Below, in pieces: positions 23,460 through 32,518 of a stretch of DNA of 47,639 bases. Positions within the stretch are counted from its first letter, which is position 1; every line of letters begins with the position of its first letter. The stretch comes from JANXQG01 sp037147235 (GTDB taxonomy: Bacteria; Planctomycetota; Planctomycetia; Pirellulales; Thermoguttaceae): assembly GCA_037147235.1 (NCBI GenBank), contig JBAWVO010000009.1:1-47639 (forward strand). The letters are read 5' to 3'. The notes beneath the pieces were generated by a model. The model worked only from the letters and a program-made list of their open reading frames with translations. It was not told where the DNA came from and searched no databases. The position numbers and the translations under genes are program-made.

Positions 23460-23600
23460 TCGGGCGTTCATTCCGCATCTTATACACCACGAACGAATTG
23501 TTCTTATCTTTATATTCGACCGGCAGCGGCAACAAGCGGCACGCTGACCCGCGTAACGAGATAATCGGCCTCGTACTTTTCTGCGAGTTCCCGCTGTGCC
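23460..23600 (-). pseudogene. Frameshifted 3' end of a lost gene, membrane-protein-like
   Basis: Reading the minus strand, one frame gives AAQRELAEKYEADYLVTRVS then VPLVA, and the next frame continues LPLPVEYKDKNNSFVVYKMR to a stop at 23460. Joined, this resembles the end of large membrane proteins that finish 'KYGADYLVxxRDxPLPLPVVYxNxxFxVYRL'. One frameshift and loss of everything upstream make it a remnant. Family likeness is from memory. Confidence 0.45.
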
Positions 23601-24256
23601 GCCTACGTAGGTTGAGAGAAGGAATCAGGTATACAAGTCTTACAAGCTCCATCTCCCCATAGAGCTGGCTCCCGGGAAAGCGTTTCCACCCCCCGACACC
23701 GCCAACGCTTGAATCGATGCGACCATAAAGCCCGCCTTCCCCCCTGATAGTAAATGCCGTCTAACTCTGGCGTGGCAATTTGGCCGCTTAGTACTTAAGT
23801 TCAGACTTCCTTGCCTCCGGGGAGCGGCCTTCGAGGGTATCTGTTTGGGAAAGGCCGTGAATTCAAGGGTGAACGCGGTCTCGCACCGTCAACGGTCAGC
23901 AGACGGATGGCATCTGGCGGGGATTCTGCGATGATACGGAGTGTCTAGGTTGCGGGCCATTTCCGAGGGATGTGCCAGAGATCCAATCGCCTCCCCCCGA
24001 TGTTCCCGTTTCCGTTCCTTCGCACTGACCGGATATGCGAGGCCCCAACGGACGGGGGCGGCTCGTGCCGGCGCGCTCACCAATAGGCAGCCAGGGCCGT
24101 AGGGAGCAATTTATCCGCGCCGCACAATGTTCTGGCAACACGGGGCTTGCCTTACAGTAGCGGCGAGTGTATGCTCCTAAAGAACCTTCTGCAAGGAGGG
24201 ATACCAACGGTTCTTCCATTCCCCGTATCACGCACTGCTTGTGTCAGTGCAAAAGG
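23601..24256. other. Gene-free stretch
   Basis: About 650 bases before the nucleotidyltransferase gene. I see no convincing ORF, hairpin or repeat. AAGGAGGG at about 24195 has no suitable start behind it. Confidence 0.4.
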
Positions 24257-25363
24257 ATGTCGAATGATAAGATCCGTCGCCGGGTGGCTTGGGAGGCCGC
24301 CCGGCTGATGTATGACCGGGAGGAAACCGAATACTTCCGCGCAAAACTCAAAGCGGCCCGGCGCATCGCCAAAGGCGATTTCAAACCGGGTGATCTGCCC
24401 AGCAATCGTGAGATTCGCGACCAGATCCAGGCCTGGGCATGCCTCCATGAGGGCGAGCGGCGGACGGAAAACCTCCGCGACATGCGCCTTGAGGCCCTTC
24501 GCATGATGCGAATCTTGCGACCGTTCCGGCCGCGTCTGATCGGCAGTACCCTGACCGGTCATGTTCGTCGTGGGTCTGATATTGATCTGCATCTGTTCTC
24601 CGACAGCATCGAGGCGGTCGCCACCATTCTGGACGTGGAGGGATTCTCCTACGCGGTCGAGCGTAAGCATATCCGCAAGCATGGCGAGGAGAGGGTGTTC
24701 GTCCACATCCATATCGACGATCGCTTTCCGTTTGAGCTGACTATCTATGCAAGCGACAAGGCCCATTATGTCTTTAAGAGTTCGATTACCGGCAAGGCAA
24801 TCGAACGAGCCAGCATCGCCGAGTTGGAGCAGATGCTGGCCCGGGAATACCCTGACGTTTCACTGGAACAGTCCGTCCTGGAGGCCGAGAGCCGGATCGA
24901 CCGGTTCCAGATTTACGAGATGCTCCTCTTGCCGCTGGAAAACGTGAAGGAGAATCCCGAGTACCATCCCGAAGGAGACGCCCTGTACCACAGCCTTCAG
25001 GTTTTCAATCTTGCCAGGGCCGAGCTTCCCTATGATGAGGAGTTCCTACTGGCAGCCCTCCTGCACGACGTTGGCAAAGCGATCGACCGACACGACCACT
25101 TGACTGCGGGCCTGGATGCCTTGACCGAACACATCACGCCGCGGGTTGCTTGGTTCATTGAGCATCACATGGAGGGTCAGTATCTGCTGGACGGCAACCT
25201 GGGCGTCCGTGCGAGGCGGCGACTGGAAGCCTCCAAAGACTATGAAGAATTGAAGTTGCTGGCACGCTGCGACCGGAACGGCCGGGAACAGGGCGTTCAA
25301 ACCCCCGATATTATCGAAGCGATTGAATACCTTCGAGAACTGGCCAGGACGTGCGGGGAGTGA
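24257..25363 (+). CDS. Nucleotidyltransferase-HD domain protein
   Basis: 368 residues from MSNDKIRRRVAWEAARLMY, which is where homologues I recall begin; a frame from 24167 adds 30 unlikely residues. N-terminal helices (to about 70), then a DNA-polymerase-beta-type nucleotidyltransferase core: GSTLTGHVRRGSDIDLHLF near 96-112 with the Asp pair 108/110. An HD phosphohydrolase domain follows, with His245 (LYHSLQVF) and His-Asp at 270-271 (LLHDVGKAIDRHDH). The pairing recalls tRNA nucleotidyltransferases and GlnD-like enzymes, but the protein is shorter and the substrate is unknown. Cytoplasmic. Convergent with the next gene. Confidence 0.87.
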   Translation: MSNDKIRRRVAWEAARLMYDREETEYFRAKLKAARRIAKGDFKPGDLPSNREIRDQIQAWACLHEGERRTENLRDMRLEALRMMRILRPFRPRLIGSTLTGHVRRGSDIDLHLFSDSIEAVATILDVEGFSYAVERKHIRKHGEERVFVHIHIDDRFPFELTIYASDKAHYVFKSSITGKAIERASIAELEQMLAREYPDVSLEQSVLEAESRIDRFQIYEMLLLPLENVKENPEYHPEGDALYHSLQVFNLARAELPYDEEFLLAALLHDVGKAIDRHDHLTAGLDALTEHITPRVAWFIEHHMEGQYLLDGNLGVRARRRLEASKDYEELKLLARCDRNGREQGVQTPDIIEAIEYLRELARTCGE

Positions 25364-25447
25364 CTGCCGGCCGAGCTGTGAAGGAACTACTGTGGGCCTA
25401 AGGATGGTTGATGGGCCAATGGTGGCAAGGAGACGAGGTGGGTGGGA

Positions 25448-26320
25448 TCAATTACCTACCGGCGGCGTAGTGAGCTTCTTCCAAGCGTCCATGGTGCGTT
25501 TCAGGTTTTCGTGCGCGTCGCCACCAATGCCATAACCTTGGAAGCCGATCGGGCCAGTGTAGCCAATCGCACTGAGCTTTTTGAGCAGCTCGCCGACGTT
25601 GAACTCGCCACGATCCAACGGCTGGATCAGGCGGTTCCAGTCGCCTTTGTGGTCGGCACCGTTGATCGACACGATCGAAAGATAGGGTGCTGCCTCTTTC
25701 AGTCGTGCATCGAGATTGGCCTCGTCGCCCACGCGGAGAAAATGGCATAAGTTGAGCGTCACGCCCACGTTCTTCCGCTCCACCTTCTTCGCCACGCGGA
25801 CTGCATCCTCCACGCGTTCGATCCAGAACCCGGTGTGCGGGTAGAGGGCCACGCGCACCCCAGCCGGTTCGGCCAAGTCAGCGATCTCTCGAATGATCGC
25901 CACTGCCCGATCATCACCTTCCACGGCCGATGGCTTGTGTCGTTTGCTGGTGACGTAGAGCCAAAGCAGGGAGCTGCGACCCTTCAGCAGCTTAATCAGC
26001 CCAGGGATTCTCGCATCGTATTTTGGTCCCTTGGTTTCGATATTCGCGCCGCAATAGACGGCGAAGATATTCAGCCCGCGCTCGTCGCACGCTTTGACCA
26101 TCTCCGGCGTACACTGGCGGGAATCGGGGCCGATTCCAGCATAGCCAAGCTCCTTGAGCATCTCGGCCTGTTGAGCTGGCGTCTGATGTTTGGCGTCGCG
26201 AGTGGCCGTGTCCATGGCAAAAAAGGGATTGGAAAGTCTCTTGACGGGTTCGGCCGCCGACACGGTTTTCGTGAAGAGGCAAAGGACAGCAACTGCGGAA
26301 AGGAAGATCTTGTAATTCAT
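25448..26320 (-). CDS. Exported sugar phosphate isomerase/epimerase-like TIM barrel
   Basis: 290 residues from MNYKIFLSAVAVLCLFTKTV, with a signal peptide ending at SAA. The remainder is the AP-endonuclease-2/xylose-isomerase-like barrel: AEMLKELGYAGIG, GLNIFAVYC, VRVALYPHTGFWIE, VGVTLNLCHFLRVGD, 'LSIVSINGADHKGDWNRLIQ', IGFQGYGIGGD. The conserved Glu/His/Asp metal ligands are partly present (His in YPHTGF, His in LCHFL, Glu in the last strand is replaced by Gln). The family converts sugars or inositols, and many planctomycete exported members are uncharacterised. Single gene. Confidence 0.85.
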   Translation of the reverse strand: MNYKIFLSAVAVLCLFTKTVSAAEPVKRLSNPFFAMDTATRDAKHQTPAQQAEMLKELGYAGIGPDSRQCTPEMVKACDERGLNIFAVYCGANIETKGPKYDARIPGLIKLLKGRSSLLWLYVTSKRHKPSAVEGDDRAVAIIREIADLAEPAGVRVALYPHTGFWIERVEDAVRVAKKVERKNVGVTLNLCHFLRVGDEANLDARLKEAAPYLSIVSINGADHKGDWNRLIQPLDRGEFNVGELLKKLSAIGYTGPIGFQGYGIGGDAHENLKRTMDAWKKLTTPPVGN

Positions 26321-26477
26321 GGAAATAGGGATTAGAGGCAATAGGTGTGAAGTGCGAGGAAATAGGATTCGGATTCAGGGACTTGAGGCATTTGCTGCCA
26401 TGACAACGTGCAGGCACGTAGGGCCGCTTCGGTGCTTGCCCCAGCCACATATCATAGTTCAACTCGGCCGGCACAGG

Positions 26478-27812
26478 CTACTTCCGCTCCGGGGTAAAGT
26501 CGACGAGGGTCCAATACGTATTGCTTGCCCGTGGAGCCCGTGCCACGATCTGCACACTGTCTGCTTCGGGCACTGTCGCCGTCACGTGATAAAGTTCCGC
26601 GTCATCGGCCGCTCGCTCCATCGGAATCCACTTTTGCTGTCCGATCCGCAATTGCACCTGTTCGGCACCATGCACGCGGATCTTAAATTCCTGGGCCTTG
26701 CCGGCGGGCAGCGGAACGTAAAGAGGACTTTCCAGGTAGGAGTCCATTTCGCCGATCGAGCCGAAGGTCTCGGCAAATTTCCAATCCATGCCCGCGCTTG
26801 CCTCAAACTCCAGAACGCCCGCATGCCTGTACACGCCCGGGTCGTTGCGGGACTTTGTGAAAAGCCTCACACCCCAGCAGCCGGCCTTGGGGAAGGTTAC
26901 CAGGACATTTGCCCCCTTACGATCCCGGCGGACAATAGTTCGTCCTTTGAACTTGTCAGTGCTGCCTGGCTCTTCCAGTTGCACTGTCAGCAAGATGTTC
27001 TCAGGCACGGTCAGCGTGAACTGCACCGAATCGCCCACAGGATGCAGTCGTCGCAGGGCGATCGCTAACTTCAACCCTTGCTCGAAAAATCGGCCTTCGA
27101 GGAGCGGCAGTTGTGCAAACTCCTCCGCCGTGAGGGGGCGTTCCAACAATTGCCACTTCGTATCAGTCGGAAAGTGCTTATGGAGAAACTGCCGCGGTTC
27201 GGCAAAGAGATACGCAGTGCCATACTGCTTATGGTAGGTTTTCCCCTCGATGTGCCCCGCATCCCACGTCACATCGATCAGGTGCCAGTGTTCCTGGATT
27301 TTCACTGCGTTCCATGCGTGATTAGGCTCTCGGACGTTTTCCGCACGGCCGATCATGAAACCATAACCGCGGCCGGAGCCGGAGATTACTTCGCAGGGAA
27401 TCGCGGCGATCTGGCACATTTTCTGAAGCAGTTCCGCATAGCCTTGGCAGAACGCCTTGCGCCGGGTGAGCGTATCTTGCCACGGCAACCATTCCCGTCG
27501 GCCCGCTAGCAAGGACTCAGTATCGTAGTCGATGTTGTCGGCGATCCAATCGTGCAGAATCTTCACCTTGAGAAAGTCGTCCTTGACATCGCGGACAAGC
27601 CAGTGAACGAGCGGCTCGATCGTTTCCTTCGGCTGTGTGAAGATCGCCTGACGGATCTCGTCCGGTACGCTGCTAATCCGCGTCTCGGGCTTGCCCGTAC
27701 GATACGCGGCCACATCAGCCCGCGCGGCTTGCATGCAAAAGAGCAAGGCAGGAAGCACGAAAAGGTTGGTTAAAAAAGACTCTCGCCAATTTGTACACAT
27801 TGGTATTTTCAT
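26478..27812 (-). CDS. Exported transglutaminase-like protein with KY-type C-terminus
   Basis: 444 residues with a signal peptide (FLTNLFVLPALLFCMQAARA). Transglutaminase/papain-fold core: Cys122 in RRKAFCQGYAELLQKMC, His165 in PNHAWNAVKI, Asp180 in LIDVTWDAG. After it comes a helical link (FLHKHFPTDTKWQLL) and a beta part with 'FPKAGCWGVRLFTKSRNDPG' and VLEFEAS. That order is characteristic of kyphoscoliosis-peptidase (KY) type proteins. It then ends with a further beta domain (LPAGKAQEFKIRVHG). Likely a protease or cross-linking enzyme outside the cytoplasm; activity is inferred from the intact triad. Start ATG 27812. The isomerase-like gene lies 157 bases downstream and may or may not share the transcript. 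Confidence 0.85.
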   Translation of the reverse strand: MKIPMCTNWRESFLTNLFVLPALLFCMQAARADVAAYRTGKPETRISSVPDEIRQAIFTQPKETIEPLVHWLVRDVKDDFLKVKILHDWIADNIDYDTESLLAGRREWLPWQDTLTRRKAFCQGYAELLQKMCQIAAIPCEVISGSGRGYGFMIGRAENVREPNHAWNAVKIQEHWHLIDVTWDAGHIEGKTYHKQYGTAYLFAEPRQFLHKHFPTDTKWQLLERPLTAEEFAQLPLLEGRFFEQGLKLAIALRRLHPVGDSVQFTLTVPENILLTVQLEEPGSTDKFKGRTIVRRDRKGANVLVTFPKAGCWGVRLFTKSRNDPGVYRHAGVLEFEASAGMDWKFAETFGSIGEMDSYLESPLYVPLPAGKAQEFKIRVHGAEQVQLRIGQQKWIPMERAADDAELYHVTATVPEADSVQIVARAPRASNTYWTLVDFTPERK

Positions 27813-28382
27813 TCCTTTATTCCTGTTATACCCGGCCCGAGCAGGGATCTTCGATGAGAATTATTTGCCACCCCCGCCCGTTGTCTAGCGTCGCAATCCC
27901 AACTTCGTAAATAGAATCAGGGCCTTCGGCCATCCAAGACGAAAGCAGCCGGGAAGGTAAGCATTATAGCCTTCGAGACCGGCTGAGTCCCGCACTTCCC
28001 GACCAAAAGATGTTGTAGCACGGCGCAGCAGGGTTGTCGATGGTGAGAGATGCAAGTGGGACGATGCCGCGAATGCCGTTGAAATGTGCCTCCTTTTCAC
28101 CCAGGAATATGGCCTGACTGGTTGCTCTTGACGATCCTTCGATGGTAAGATCGCAGCAATCCACTCTGAGGGCAGTTTGAAAACATTTTCAATTTAGGCC
28201 ACGCAAATCCGGTGCTGATTTCAGTGTAACCGAGGCAAAGTTGGCCCCAAATACCATTCCGTAACACTGCACACGGAAAATGGAAACCTGAAGCATGGGC
28301 CTGATCACCGCTGGCCTGCCATCCGGGTATAATCGGTTTCTACGCATACCATGACACGTCAACCCCCTGGGCATATTGTTCC
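27813..28382. other. Gap of 570 bases with a possible decayed frame
   Basis: Between the divergent transglutaminase and HELAH/HEAT genes. On the minus strand 28164-27885, two overlapping frames look protein-like in turn (SQAIFLGEKEAHFNGIRGIV, then EVRDSAGLEGYNAYLPGCF), perhaps one frameshifted gene end. I cannot name the family. Confidence 0.35.
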
Positions 28383-29747
28383 ATGTTCTTCGGCCTGTTT
28401 TCTCCCAAACCACCGCTGGCCGTCCGAGAAAAGGCATGGACAGAAGTCCGCATGCGTTGGCTGGCTCGCCAGTTCGGCACTGATCGGCTACTGAAGGCCC
28501 AGGTAGTCCTGCCAGACGACGACTGGTTTCCTGAACAATACGAGGGCACGACAGACGATGCCCGACAGCTCTTGGATCGTCTCTGTGGCTTCATGCAGAT
28601 TGCCTCTTCCTCGATCCAGCTCGAAGTCTGCGAAGACTCGGCGATGCCCGGGGCGGCTGGATTGTACGAGCCAGGACTGATCCGTCTGGCCGAAAGTCAA
28701 CTCACCGATCCGGCAGGGATGATCGCCGTTCTGGCCCACGAATTGGCCCACGACCTATTGATCGGTCGTGGTCTATTGCAGGACGCTCTCGACGCCGAAT
28801 GGGTGACCGACCTGTTGCCGGTGTATCTGGGACTGGGCCTCTTCACGGCCAATGCCACTTTGCGCGAGAAAACCGAACACCAAGGACACCATAGCTCGTG
28901 GACGATCCGTCGCCGCGGCTATTTGAACTCCGGCATGATTGGCTACGCGCTGGCCCTGTTCGCTTGGGTTCGGGGTGAACGCTGCCCGGAGTGGGCCAAA
29001 TTCCTCCGTCTCGACGCTGCGCACGCCCTAGCCGCGGGCCTCCGCTTTCTCGACACCAGCGAAGATTCGCTGTTTGGCCCCAAGACGTGTAGCTTGGCCG
29101 ATCGCCCAACCCCCTGGCATGCCCTGCTGGAACAGATCGAAGGAGGTTCGCCTTCTGCTTGTGTGGCAGGACTTTGGGAATTGGCACAGCGACCGAACAA
29201 TGGCCGAGAGGACTTGGGGCACGCCGTATCCCTGGTCCGCAGGCATTTGTCTCACCGATTGCCGGCCGTACGAGCCGAAGCCGCACGTGCCCTAGCCCCA
29301 CTGGGTTTGATAGCGGAACCGGCCCTGGATGACCTCCTCAGACTTCTTATGGACACGAATAGCGAGGTTCGCATGGCTTCGGCTTATGCTTTGGGACGGT
29401 TGTGTATGCAGCCGGGGAAAGTAGTGCCTAACCTGGTGGATGTGCTCGACGAGCGCGATCTGCTTCGGCCGGTGACCGTGGCGATCGCCACCTATGGTCC
29501 CGCCGCCCGTTCGGCCGTGCCCAAATTGACTTTAGCCCTGCTGAAATCATTGGGCGAGACGGAGTACAGCAACGTGGACTGCCTAGTTCACGCCATCGAA
29601 GCAACGGCAGCCGAACCCGTGACCGAATTCCGTCAGGTACTTGCCGATTGCGATGAGGAGCTTCGGCCCCAGGCGGAGCAGATTCTCGCCAACCGCCATC
29701 CAGTCCCCATTGGAACCGCTGCTCCCGGTGCGTGGTTTGGGGAATGA
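28383..29747 (+). CDS. HELAH-motif and HEAT-repeat protein
   Basis: 454 residues, no signal peptide. The first third carries a zinc-metallopeptidase-like helix, 'MIAVLAHELAHDLLIGRG', with H119-E-L-A-H123. It is preceded by GLYEPGLIRLAESQL as in minimal gluzincin-type proteins, and is followed by 'LDAEWVTDLLPVYLGLG', where a third ligand could lie. From about residue 255 come HEAT repeats (LPAVRAEAARALAPLG, NSEVRMASAYALGRL). It may be a peptidase with a protein-binding scaffold, or an inactive descendant. No good ribosome binding site precedes the ATG at 28383. Divergent from the transglutaminase gene. Confidence 0.8.
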   Translation: MFFGLFSPKPPLAVREKAWTEVRMRWLARQFGTDRLLKAQVVLPDDDWFPEQYEGTTDDARQLLDRLCGFMQIASSSIQLEVCEDSAMPGAAGLYEPGLIRLAESQLTDPAGMIAVLAHELAHDLLIGRGLLQDALDAEWVTDLLPVYLGLGLFTANATLREKTEHQGHHSSWTIRRRGYLNSGMIGYALALFAWVRGERCPEWAKFLRLDAAHALAAGLRFLDTSEDSLFGPKTCSLADRPTPWHALLEQIEGGSPSACVAGLWELAQRPNNGREDLGHAVSLVRRHLSHRLPAVRAEAARALAPLGLIAEPALDDLLRLLMDTNSEVRMASAYALGRLCMQPGKVVPNLVDVLDERDLLRPVTVAIATYGPAARSAVPKLTLALLKSLGETEYSNVDCLVHAIEATAAEPVTEFRQVLADCDEELRPQAEQILANRHPVPIGTAAPGAWFGE

Positions 29748-30144
29748 TGCTTGTGCCCTTTCTGCCAAAGCGGCTGCCCAAGTATTGCGAACCGGCGGCC
29801 AGTGAGCCTGCCATGTATGTGAGATCTTGGCGAGAAGCCGCTGCAGCACGACCAAGATTGAGACAAAGTCTGAACCAGTGACGAAGTGCTTGCTGATCGG
29901 CACGATTTCTGACGGGCATTTACATTTCCGTGGGCCAGTCGTTTTCCGGCATGGAAGCACCACGGAAACGACCTACGGATCACCGTCAAACGCAGTTCCC
30001 GACACCCGCGCGGGTTGGGAAAATCCATGAGTTCGACACCCGATTAGCGCGCCAACGCTTTGGGCACAAAGGGGCACTGCGGAGCACAATTTAGAGGTGT
30101 CGTCTGGATTGTGAATAAAGAAATAGTGATCTGCTTTTGAAAAG
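29748..30144. other. Gene-free stretch
   Basis: About 400 bases downstream of both the HELAH/HEAT gene and the PPC-protein gene (convergent). I see no believable ORF and no clear terminator. Confidence 0.4.
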
Positions 30145-32514
30145 TCACTTCCCCACAATCTCCACCGGCACGGCCGGCAGTGCGCCGAGGGAAACTCGCC
30201 GCTTGACGGGTTTGACCTTGGCGTTCTTGGCATCGGGCACGCGCTCGACCGATGCCACAAGGATCGCATTACCCTTCCAGCCGGGCTTGAGCTTGACTGC
30301 ATCGGCCCGCAGCACGATGTCGATGCCATTTTCACTCGGCGTGATCTTCTGGATCGACAGCCCGTCGGGCGGCTCGCTCAAGGTCAGTTGAACCGTTTTG
30401 AAAAAGGGTCCACGTGGTCCGATGAAGTGTAGCTCCGCGGTTCCGCCGGAGGGAAGTTTGACCTCTTTCAGATCGCGAAGCTTTAGCGCGATTCCGCCCC
30501 GCCCGCGGCCGATGATACCGACCGTCCACTCCTGCGCGGGAACGAGATGATGATAGTAGAATGCCTGCATCATGTCATCGGCGGGAACAACGGGGCGGCG
30601 AACTTCGCCACCGGCAATCGTCGCGTGACCTTCCATGCGAAGCACCGTGGCCGACTGCCCCGGCTCGGGCGGTACGGTCAACGTCAATCGTACCTTCGCC
30701 TGTCCGGCGGGGATCTTCGCACCGCTGAGGCCGAAGCCGGCCGGGGCGTTTTTCAGTTCCAGGTCGATCGGTCCGTTGAAGCCGTCGCGCCGCAGGGCAT
30801 GCACGGTGATCGGCACCGCCGTGCCAGCCCGGGTGTTGATACTCGATGGCACGATGCGGAGTTCAAAATCAGGCTGCGGCTGGCCGATCCGCAGGCGATA
30901 GGTATATTCCGAACCACCCTGGTTCTGGGCATCGTAGAGATGCAAATAATACGTGCCAGCCGACGGCAGCACCGCCCGCAGCCAACTGTCGGCATGATGC
31001 GTGAGCAGGCCATAAGCCTTGTCCTCGTGGTCGTCGTTGAAGGCCAGTTGCCGTCCGGCCGAATCGGTCAGTTTAAGGACGGAATCCAGCGGTGAATCGA
31101 GCCTGCGGGCGTAAACCTCGGCCACAATCTCTTGCCCTGCCTTGCCTTCAAAACAAAACACATCGCGGTCGCCGGGATGATCGACGCGGCCGTTAATGAT
31201 GACTGGCAGTGTTACCCGTTGGGCATGTTCGGGCGAGTCGTTAGGCTCCTGTTCCACGCATTCCGGCAACGAGTCAAGCGCAAACGGCAGAGCGTTGAGC
31301 GGACCAGATCGATGATTCGCGTCGAGATAATCGATTGCGACATTCTTGCCCTTGGCATCTTCCGTCAGACTGGTGAAGGGAAGGTTCCAACCTTGCACTG
31401 CAATGTGAGTCGCATCGCCGGCCTTGCCGCCCAAAGGGAAAATGCCGGTGACGAACGGCAATTCGCCCAGGGCCATGCGATAAACAAAATCCTCGCGGCC
31501 GCGAAAGACCGAGTCCCTGATCTCGAGTGCATAATTGCCATCGCGGAGAACTTCATGGTGCAGCACGGGATCGGGATGGAAGCGGAAACTGCCGGCGTAT
31601 GCCACCTCCTTCCCCTCTTGGTCGCTGAGCCGGATCGTTGCCTGGAACCATCCCGGCACGGCGTCGGCAAGGTACGGCAGCAACTGCTGGGCACTGACGG
31701 CAATAACCAGGTGTTGTCCCTTTTTCGCCGCGAAGCGATAGCGATCGACCTGCCCAGGCAGGATCTGACCATTGACGACCACCGGCAGTTGGACGTCGCA
31801 GATCGGTTGCTCGCCCTTGGCGATAGGGCTTTGTGCCTTCAACTGGCGGAACGGACGCTGCACTGGAAGATCGTCGGCATCGAACGGTTTCTTCACGACT
31901 TCCGGTAAGCGGCCGATCTGAAAGACCAAGGGGTTTGTCAGTCCGGCGGGCGTTTCCAGCCGCAGTTCGCGGACACCCGGCGCGGCGTCCGGCAACGTGG
32001 TGACTCGAAGTACCGCCGTTTCGGCAATAGCCGGATTGGGCGGCCGGTTGTAGAACTTCGCCAGCTTTTTGCGGATATCGACGATCAACTGCTCTTCTTC
32101 CGCCGATAGGGGAGAAGTCTTTGCCAGCGGCGCGATGGGCTTGTTGGCGGGTTTATCACCCGGCTTATCACCCGGCTTATTACCCGATTTATCGGCCGGT
32201 TTGCCGAGTGGAGCGGCTCCGCCCGCCTTCCGGTCGGTCAGGGCCTTGACCTTGTCTCGCAGTTCATTGACCTGTTGTTGGCTCATCGGCTTGACGAGTT
32301 CCACAACTTTGACTTGGATGCCAAGGCCAGAGATATGGGCCTTGGCGATTCCGTCGAGGAACTGCCCGCCGACGCGGACCTCAAATTCCGTGCCTTGCCG
32401 CCCCCCGGCCGGAAAGACGTAGCCGATATGCGGCGATTGCTGGGCATTGACCGCGGCACCCCAAGCCAGAAGGCTCGTTAGCACGAAGGTGATGAGAACG
32501 TTGTATTGGTTCAT
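30145..32514 (-). CDS. Exported PPC-domain protein of the DUF1501/DUF1549 operon
   Basis: 789 residues with a signal peptide (ITFVLTSLLAWGAAVNAQQ). The N-terminal part has an IPT/TIG-like turn (VFPAGGRQGTEFEVRVGG). Then comes a low-complexity Lys/Pro/Gly linker coded by a 12-base repeat (about 32147-32206), and at least two PPC-type beta domains: 'QVDRYRFAAKKGQHLVIAV' and 'EQEPNDSPEHAQRV...RDVFCFEGKAGQEIVAEV'. A further C-terminal beta domain follows. PPC domains normally accompany secreted enzymes, but I see no catalytic domain here. The ATG is four bases after the DUF1501 stop, so translation is coupled. The protein is the last gene of the operon and probably acts outside the cytoplasm together with DUF1549/DUF1501 partners. 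Function not established. Confidence 0.87.
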   Translation of the reverse strand: MNQYNVLITFVLTSLLAWGAAVNAQQSPHIGYVFPAGGRQGTEFEVRVGGQFLDGIAKAHISGLGIQVKVVELVKPMSQQQVNELRDKVKALTDRKAGGAAPLGKPADKSGNKPGDKPGDKPANKPIAPLAKTSPLSAEEEQLIVDIRKKLAKFYNRPPNPAIAETAVLRVTTLPDAAPGVRELRLETPAGLTNPLVFQIGRLPEVVKKPFDADDLPVQRPFRQLKAQSPIAKGEQPICDVQLPVVVNGQILPGQVDRYRFAAKKGQHLVIAVSAQQLLPYLADAVPGWFQATIRLSDQEGKEVAYAGSFRFHPDPVLHHEVLRDGNYALEIRDSVFRGREDFVYRMALGELPFVTGIFPLGGKAGDATHIAVQGWNLPFTSLTEDAKGKNVAIDYLDANHRSGPLNALPFALDSLPECVEQEPNDSPEHAQRVTLPVIINGRVDHPGDRDVFCFEGKAGQEIVAEVYARRLDSPLDSVLKLTDSAGRQLAFNDDHEDKAYGLLTHHADSWLRAVLPSAGTYYLHLYDAQNQGGSEYTYRLRIGQPQPDFELRIVPSSINTRAGTAVPITVHALRRDGFNGPIDLELKNAPAGFGLSGAKIPAGQAKVRLTLTVPPEPGQSATVLRMEGHATIAGGEVRRPVVPADDMMQAFYYHHLVPAQEWTVGIIGRGRGGIALKLRDLKEVKLPSGGTAELHFIGPRGPFFKTVQLTLSEPPDGLSIQKITPSENGIDIVLRADAVKLKPGWKGNAILVASVERVPDAKNAKVKPVKRRVSLGALPAVPVEIVGK

Positions 32515-32518
32515 GTTC

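Noticed and set aside
23553..23579. CGTAAC followed by CGTACT on the + strand
   Set aside because: The spacer is only 14 bases, it lies in a remnant of a gene on the other strand, and no gene follows.
30547..31908. Long + strand frames across the PPC-protein gene
   Set aside because: Antisense shadows without start signals or domain motifs. The minus-strand gene is clear.
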